From: Chloranthus sessilifolius
Lineage: Eukaryota; Streptophyta; Magnoliopsida; Chloranthales; Chloranthaceae
Assembly (NCBI GenBank): GCA_021018995.1
Contig: CM037585.1
Location: 126,756,831 to 126,820,830 of the forward strand
DNA length: 64,000 nt
Direction: 5' to 3'
Part shown: piece by piece, positions 59,006 through 64,000 of the stretch
How positions within the stretch are numbered: the stretch's first letter is position 1
Layout: the number at the start of each line of letters is the position of its first letter
Translations under genes and position numbers: made by a program
Notes under the pieces: generated by a model
What the model saw: the letters and a program-made list of their open reading frames with translations, nothing else
Told to the model about the DNA's origin: nothing
The model's database searches: none

Positions 59006-61685
59006 TGTGACAGCCCGGATTTTGGCACCCCGAAACCCGTGCCATCAGCACGATCATCTTGACCGTGCCCCTTAGCTAAGCACGGAACACTGGTATATCA
59101 AGCATTGCAATAAAATAATAAACGAAACTGCAGAATTTGAATCTATATTAATTAACTCTCCAAAAGACAGTTCTACCCTCATGCCTCTACATGAATGGAG
59201 AACCGATCCGAACCATCGATGATAGCAATCATCACGGATGGTTCGCCCCAAAAGAATAATCCCATCTATATATATATACATGGTTTAAACAGAATCAAGG
59301 CTTGACATACCAAGCCGTACAAAAACTCTCTCCAAAATCCCTCAAAGTGGCACAACGGAGTCCTCTAGAAGAAGTCCTCTGGAGGTGGCTCCAACTCTTC
59401 ACCGGCCGCAAGGTCCGACTCGCCGGGATCAGCGTCTCCTGAAGCCTCGGCAGCTGCTAGTAGTGGACCTGCGACGTATAGTCTATAGGGTGAGCTACAT
59501 CCTAGCTCAATAGGGAACAAACACGGTTGAACATATAAATTATAACTCATGATATGCCATGCATGAAGTATCTATGCAATTGTTAATGAAACAGTTAAAA
59601 AGCATTTCGTTTTACTGTTGATTACTTGTATTTTCATTTACTCATGAATGATGCTGAAAAGGCCTAAAGCAAAACTTAAACTTTCAAGTAATCCCGAGCA
59701 ATATAGCATCGAGCCCATGAGATACCCATCATCGCCATCTATATGGATGTTTTAACCGTATTCCACAGGAATACCAATAGTACCAAGCCCCTTTCCCACG
59801 GGATTGGTGGCGTTTCACTTGTCTTAATCAACACCACAGGATGTGCTTACTATGTGGATAAGCCTCATGGCCTACGGTTTTCGCGCCGTGGTCACGGATA
59901 TCTGCCGTGTCGATGTGGATATCCCGCCACGTCGTGGGGTACCCTATCAAACCTCAAATAACAAAATATTGCCTTACATATAGTTATTCACCGTGTAAAT
60001 GTGCTATCTTATATCGTTAGGCCTATCAAACATGATTCAATCCTTGGATACATCCAGGATGTATCCATTTACTACATCACACCTGATGCTCTCATCTCTT
60101 TACTTCTTCATCCCCTGGGGATGGCTTATTAGAATTTCTCTTATGGATGTCATACGCACACACACTTTTCACAATTCTTAAGCAATTAAACATTTGAATG
60201 GAAATCTATATCACTACATACATGCTCTTGTAAAATAAAGTACATGTTCAAGGTGTTCCCTACCTCAAGTCTTCATTTGATCAATGCATCAAGGTCCCAC
60301 GTGGCTCCTTGTGCATCAGTTCACACGTACCACCTATGGTACCACATAACAGGTGAAACACATCACAAAGGATGCAATAAAGAAGGTATAAGACCCTCCA
60401 AGAATTTTAAAGTCAAACCCAAAAGTCAACATAATTTATCTCAGTCGATTAATCGAATTCCAAAATCGATTAATCGAACCGGATTCGATCAATCGATTTC
60501 CAAAATCGATTAATCGAAGGTCAATATCGATTAATCGAAGTAATTTTGATTAATCGAAATTCTCTGTTTCACAAGGTCGATCCTCAGTTCGAACAGTCGA
60601 GCTTTCATTCGATTAATCGAATCCAATTTCGATTAATCGAAATTCTCCTTTTCACAAAGTCGATCCTCAGTTCGAACAGTCGAGCTTTCATTCAATTAAT
60701 CGAATCCAATTTCGATTAATCGAAATTCTCCTTTTCGCAAAGTCGATCCTCAGTTCGAACAGTCGAGTTTTCATTCGATTAATCGAATCCAATTTTGATT
60801 AATCGAAATTCTTCTTTTCGCAAAGTCGACTCGCCTCGAATAAATGAGTTTATCGATCCCAAATCGATTAATCGAAAACTAAAATCGATTAATCAATCCC
60901 ATTTCCATTAGTCGATTTTCCTCAATCATTTCCTCCAACCCACAGGGTCCACGGAGGTTCTCGATCGATTAATCGATCCCCAAATCGATTAATCGAAATC
61001 CAAATCGATTAATCAAATCAAATTCGATTAATCAAAATCGAATCTCGACCCTTCAACTTCCAGCCAATTTTGATTAATCGAAACCCAATTTGATTAATCG
61101 AAATTGTCGGTCAACCTTCAGCTATTCTTCCCAATCTTCTTCCATACTTTTCCTCTATTTTTTTCTAAGCCATTATCCTATGATTTAACCCACATTCAAT
61201 CACAACTTAACCCCTATAATCTATGCATTTTATTTACAAAAATTTTACCTTGAATAGATCTCAAGTTGATTTCAATCAAGTGGTTGGAAGGCTAGGGTTT
61301 CCAGCTTTGGCTCTAACAGATCCAAATCGCGTTGAATCCGGCTTTTATCTCTTGAATCCCCCCTCCAATTAGTTGCAATAACTCCTCTCTTACTTTTCTC
61401 TCTCTCTCTCTCTCTTCTTTACTCTCCTTCAACAACCAAAATACACCTCTAGGGTTATTAAACCCTTTTATCCCTTTTCTCACTTGTGTGTGTTGAGCAC
61501 ATACACCGCGATAGGTGTATGCGACTTCACATTTACAACACACACCACATAGACATTAAGTTTATCACATCTCATCCGTTCATCACACCTCATGCTAACT
61601 ATTGGACTTCCATTTGGTCAAACCTATGACCGATCGGGCATGGATCCCGAGGTCATAGTTTAGCGTGATTTTTTGGGCTATTACA
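59006..61685 (-). repeat. 3' LTR of E3, about 2.7 kb
   Basis: On the minus strand it starts TGTAATAGCCC and ends CCGGGCTGTCACA, the same family as the solo LTR. TGCGA on the left is the expected target repeat. Because a polypurine tract follows on the right, this is the 3' LTR. It includes the palindrome array at 60,443-61,103 and a TC microsatellite near 61,396-61,416. Confidence 0.92.
60443..61103. repeat. Palindrome array in E3 LTR (TCGATTAATCGA)
   Basis: About 22 copies of the 12-bp palindrome TCGATTAATCGA or one-base variants within 660 bp. Part of it (60,573-60,830) is organised as three 83-bp tandem units that also carry gtcgatcctcagttcgaaca. Confidence 0.95.
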
Positions 61686-61700
61686 TCCTCCCCACCTTGG
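61686..61700 (-). other. Polypurine tract of E3
   Basis: The minus strand reads CCAAGGTGGGGAGGA directly before the LTR start TGTAATAG. Confidence 0.88.
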
Positions 61701-62082
61701 GAATTTTTGTCCTCGAAAATAACCCAAGGTGTGGCTGGCTGGGTCTCTCCCCCCCCCCACACTCTCAGGTGAGGTGGTTGAGTAGACCCAGACGCATTCA
61801 GATAGGTACAAATACCAGCATAGAATTTAAATTTGACGCAATGGAACAATCTAGACAAAAATTGTTGATTTGTATTTAAAATTGGAATCTTTTTACAATG
61901 CCAAATAAGTTGGCGTACAAAAGAAATCTACAAGTACACAATCAAAATGCAAAAGTAAATACAAGACTCAGGCAGTCCCCTCGTCAGGCTGGTCGAGTCG
62001 ACAGAGGCGGTGGAGTCTGCTGGAGTGGCTGTGCGGTGGTGGAGCTGTCTTTGGTGAGTGGTCGGGCGTGGCAGCGTCTCGG
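61701..62082. other. Spacer between E3 accessory frame and polypurine tract
   Basis: Probable 3' untranslated region of the accessory gene. A C-run of ten bases lies near 61,750. Nothing else is seen. Confidence 0.6.
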
Positions 62083-63525
62083 TCATGAGGCGGATGTAGT
62101 GGTAGAGGGAACCGCGTCTGCAGTGGTGGGAGGGCAGACGCGTCCTCTGTGGAAGGCCGCGCGTCCAGCGGGCCACTCCCCCTCCTCGGCGAGGTAGCGG
62201 TGGGAGTCCGGGTAGATGTAGCGGAGGGTGTGGAACATCAAGAAGTCCATCCTCCGGTTCATCCGCTCGTTGTTGGCCTCCATGCGAGCCAACACGTCCT
62301 CGATGGTAGGACCGGATGGAGCGGCGCGCCGGCGGTAGGATGAGGTGGGTGTCGAAAGCGCGGAGTGGGCAGGTGGTGTCGGTGAGGCTGTGGTGTGGGA
62401 GGGAACCCTCTCCACAGATGGCTCTGCGAGAATAGGGTGTGCCCCACCCACGGGTGGGTCATGCTGAGGTGGTGGGGGTGGTGGCGGTGCTACTGCTGCT
62501 GCTGCTGCTGGGGCGGGAGCGGGACCCGGAGCTGGTAGGGTTCGCTTGAGAAGGTTGTAGCTACGGGTCCATGAAGACTTCGTAAACGTCTTCACACGAT
62601 CCGTAGCCCTCACCTCGTGAGGTGAGATGGTGTAGGAGGGCTCGTCGGAGTAGCACTCCAACATGCTCGATATAAGGCGAGCATAGGGCATCTTTTCTTT
62701 GGGCCTCATGTTGCCCTTCATTAACTTCCCCTTGATGTACTTCATCCCCTCTAGGATGACCATTGTGGCGTTGAACCACCGGCCACAGAAGGCCGCATAA
62801 AGTGCATGTTGCACTTTGTCCACGCGCTCGGTGTTGTGGCGCATCGGGTAGAGGTTGCACTTGATTATGGAATCAAGCATCCACATGTAGGGTGGAAGGT
62901 CAACTCTCTTAATGGAGGATCCTGACCCCTTCTTCCCATTGGTCATACGGGTCATGACCTCCTCGAAACGGGGTTCCTCCTCAAAGGGTGGGAAAAGAGT
63001 GGTCTCCGGGGTGAAATCGAGGTAACACTCGAGTACCTCATGGATGTGGCGACGAGTGATCGTATAGAGACGACCCTCAATCTTGGTTATAATACAATCG
63101 TCAGTAGGGCCATCGGTTAGCCCTTGGTAAAAGAGTCTAACCAATCTAGGGTAGTAAGAACCCCGGATTGGTTTGAGAAGGTTGCCGAGTCCGGCGTTGG
63201 TGAGGTAATTTCGAGCCCATTGGGTCTCGCCCGGTAAATCGGGATTGGTGAAAAGGGTAGGGTCTATGATATATTCGACCTCAAAGGTCTTTGCCGTCCA
63301 CCATTCATTTGGTTGTTCAACATTGGTGGGTGGTGGTGGCATGGGGGTGGGCTCGCGGGAAGACTCGCGCGTAGACTCGCTCGTCGAACCGGAGGTGGTC
63401 TCCGATGCCGACGGTGATGGAGTCCTCACCGGCGATGGGGTAGGTGGTGGTGGCGCGGCGTTCTTACGCCGAACCGAGAGTTTAGAAGTCGCCTTCTTTG
63501 AAGATAAACGGGTTTTAGGCGGCAT
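62083..63525 (-). CDS. E3 accessory protein, 480 residues, plant transposon-protein-like
   Basis: A single open frame of 480 codons on the minus strand, in the same sense as the element. It starts at ATG 63,525 (MPPKTRLSSKKATSKLSVRR, basic). Residues about 25-65 are Ser/Pro-rich. Residues about 70-305 form a folded domain (NEWWTAKTFEVEYI, YYPRLVRLFYQGL, EGRLYTITRRHIHEVLE, RWFNATMVILEGMKYIKGK). This resembles the putative plant transposon protein domain seen in accessory frames of many plant LTR elements; the match is from memory. A Pro/Ala-rich linker with poly-Ala and poly-Pro follows, then a short helix (DVLARMEANNERMNRRMDF) likely to form a coiled coil. There is no protease, RT or integrase motif. 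Function unknown. It looks whole, unlike its surroundings. Confidence 0.8.
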   Translation of the reverse strand: MPPKTRLSSKKATSKLSVRRKNAAPPPPTPSPVRTPSPSASETTSGSTSESTRESSREPTPMPPPPTNVEQPNEWWTAKTFEVEYIIDPTLFTNPDLPGETQWARNYLTNAGLGNLLKPIRGSYYPRLVRLFYQGLTDGPTDDCIITKIEGRLYTITRRHIHEVLECYLDFTPETTLFPPFEEEPRFEEVMTRMTNGKKGSGSSIKRVDLPPYMWMLDSIIKCNLYPMRHNTERVDKVQHALYAAFCGRWFNATMVILEGMKYIKGKLMKGNMRPKEKMPYARLISSMLECYSDEPSYTISPHEVRATDRVKTFTKSSWTRSYNLLKRTLPAPGPAPAPAAAAAVAPPPPPPPQHDPPVGGAHPILAEPSVERVPSHTTASPTPPAHSALSTPTSSYRRRAAPSGPTIEDVLARMEANNERMNRRMDFLMFHTLRYIYPDSHRYLAEEGEWPAGRAAFHRGRVCPPTTADAVPSTTTSAS

Positions 63526-63752
63526 TTTGACGAAATTTCTGGTAAAAACTAGGGTTTTCGACTTGAAATTGAAGAATATACTCGAGCCTAGGGTTTACCT
63601 TAGGCTTCGAAGGCGAATGCGAGCAATTTCAGATGTGAATCGGCGGAAAATCCAAACCCTAGAGTACTCGGTTGGTTGGAGAAGAAGAAGAAGATGAAAC
63701 GCCCAACAACCCCAAGCAAGAAAATTTTCGAATGGGGAATAAAATCCCCAAT
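63526..63752 (-). other. 5' leader of the E3 accessory gene
   Basis: About 200 nt between the TATA-like box and the ATG. It is pyrimidine-rich, with CTTCTTCTTCTTCTCC and AGGGTTT-type sequence on the minus strand, as in plant leaders. Confidence 0.6.
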
Positions 63753-63765
63753 CTTATATATATAG
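63753..63765 (-). promoter_or_regulatory. TATA box of the E3 accessory gene
   Basis: The minus strand reads CTATATATATAAG about 230 bp before the ATG at 63,525, at a normal plant core-promoter position. The palindrome array begins only about 8 bp further upstream. Confidence 0.65.
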
Positions 63766-63772
63766 CCCACGG

Positions 63773-63995
63773 CTCGATTAATCGAAATTCAGAATCGTTT
63801 AATCGAGATTCAAAACTAGGTTAAGCCGCGTAAAATCGATTAATCGATTTCCCAAATCGATTAATCGAAAGTCATATTCGATTAATCGAAATCATTTCGA
63901 TTAATCGAAATCATTTCGATTAATCGAAATCGTATCTAATTAAAATTTTAAATTTTTAAGCTCACTGGCGCGAGCTAGTCGATTAATCGAAATCC
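63773..63995. repeat. Palindrome array upstream of the E3 accessory promoter
   Basis: About nine copies of TCGATTAATCGA-type sites in 220 bp, three of them in direct 22-bp succession near 63,868-63,925. The array lies directly upstream of the TATA box and may continue past the window's right edge. Confidence 0.92.
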
Positions 63996-64000
63996 ATTTC

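Larger units (their letters stand above)
59006..64000 (-). mobile_element. Ty3/Gypsy-type LTR element E3, 3' part (runs off the window)
   Basis: Minus-sense element inserted in the 5' LTR of T1. Visible are the 3' LTR (59,006-61,685), a polypurine tract (61,686-61,700), an accessory reading frame (62,083-63,525) with its own promoter, and a palindrome array. The tract context (cgaggacaaaaattcccaag before it) is that of Tekay-like chromoviruses. Pol and gag, if present, lie outside the window. Whether the element is whole cannot be judged; the visible accessory frame is unbroken. Confidence 0.85.

Noticed and set aside
60443-61103. CRISPR-like array
   Set aside because: The repeats are 12-bp palindromes at irregular spacing within an LTR in plant DNA. 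Unit length, spacing and context do not fit a CRISPR array.

Overview
The window is nuclear DNA from a seed plant, very probably a flowering plant with a repeat-rich genome. The evidence is a CACTA (En/Spm) DNA transposon with plant-type TNP2 and TNPA genes, Ty3/Gypsy elements of the Tat lineage (second, archaeal-type RNase H) and of the chromovirus Tekay/Del lineage (C-terminal chromodomain, initiator-Met tRNA primer site), a plant mobile domain (PMD) gene, and GT-AG introns. I see no intact host gene. Nearly everything is transposable-element sequence, much of it nested. The species cannot be told from the sequence.

Layout. (1) 1-75 and 15,874-15,977 are the two halves of one Tat LTR, split by a 15.8-kb CACTA element (76-15,873). 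The CACTA element has 14-bp terminal inverted repeats, hairpin-forming subterminal repeats, a TNPA-like gene (7,647-9,234, minus), a decayed TNP2 transposase gene (9,628-13,109, minus), and captured pieces of host genes: a ribosomal protein uS12/RPS23 piece, a CDKG/CDK11-like kinase piece and a receptor-like kinase piece. (2) 15,978-29,777 is the inside of minus-sense Tat element 1. Between its pol and its 3' LTR lies a roughly 6.9-kb block carrying two genes in the opposite (plus) direction: a spliced PMD gene and a second gene resembling the DUF7745 family. Each is preceded by an array of short hairpin repeats. (3) 29,778-31,467 is a Tat LTR shared by two internal regions, with a primer-site-like sequence on its left and a polypurine tract (complement) on its right. 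(4) 31,468 to about 43,600 is Tat element 2, minus sense, with gag, protease, RT-RNase H, second RNase H and integrase regions. (5) 43,601-46,506 is unclassified, repeat-like DNA. (6) 46,507-47,427 is the start of a chromovirus-type LTR. (7) It is interrupted by Tekay-type element T1 (47,428 to 59,005 and beyond), which was itself invaded twice by one LTR family: a solo LTR inside its RT region (52,896-55,358, target-site repeat TGGCA) and element E3 inside its 5' LTR (59,006 to beyond the right edge).

How parts relate. The CACTA genes encode the two proteins its family uses for transposition. The transposase gene is broken, while the TNPA-like gene looks much better preserved. The retroelements are fossils, broken in several to many places. 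The only long element gene that looks whole is a 480-codon accessory reading frame of E3 (62,083-63,525, minus), which has its own TATA-like promoter. The strongest unexplained pattern is the arrays of 12-bp palindromes (TCGA-NNNN-TCGA, mainly TCGATTAATCGA) in the LTRs of the E3 family and directly upstream of that promoter. Unrelated dyad motifs lie at a similar place in neighbouring chromovirus LTRs. The paired antisense genes of Tat element 1, each preceded by a shared hairpin repeat, are the second point of interest.
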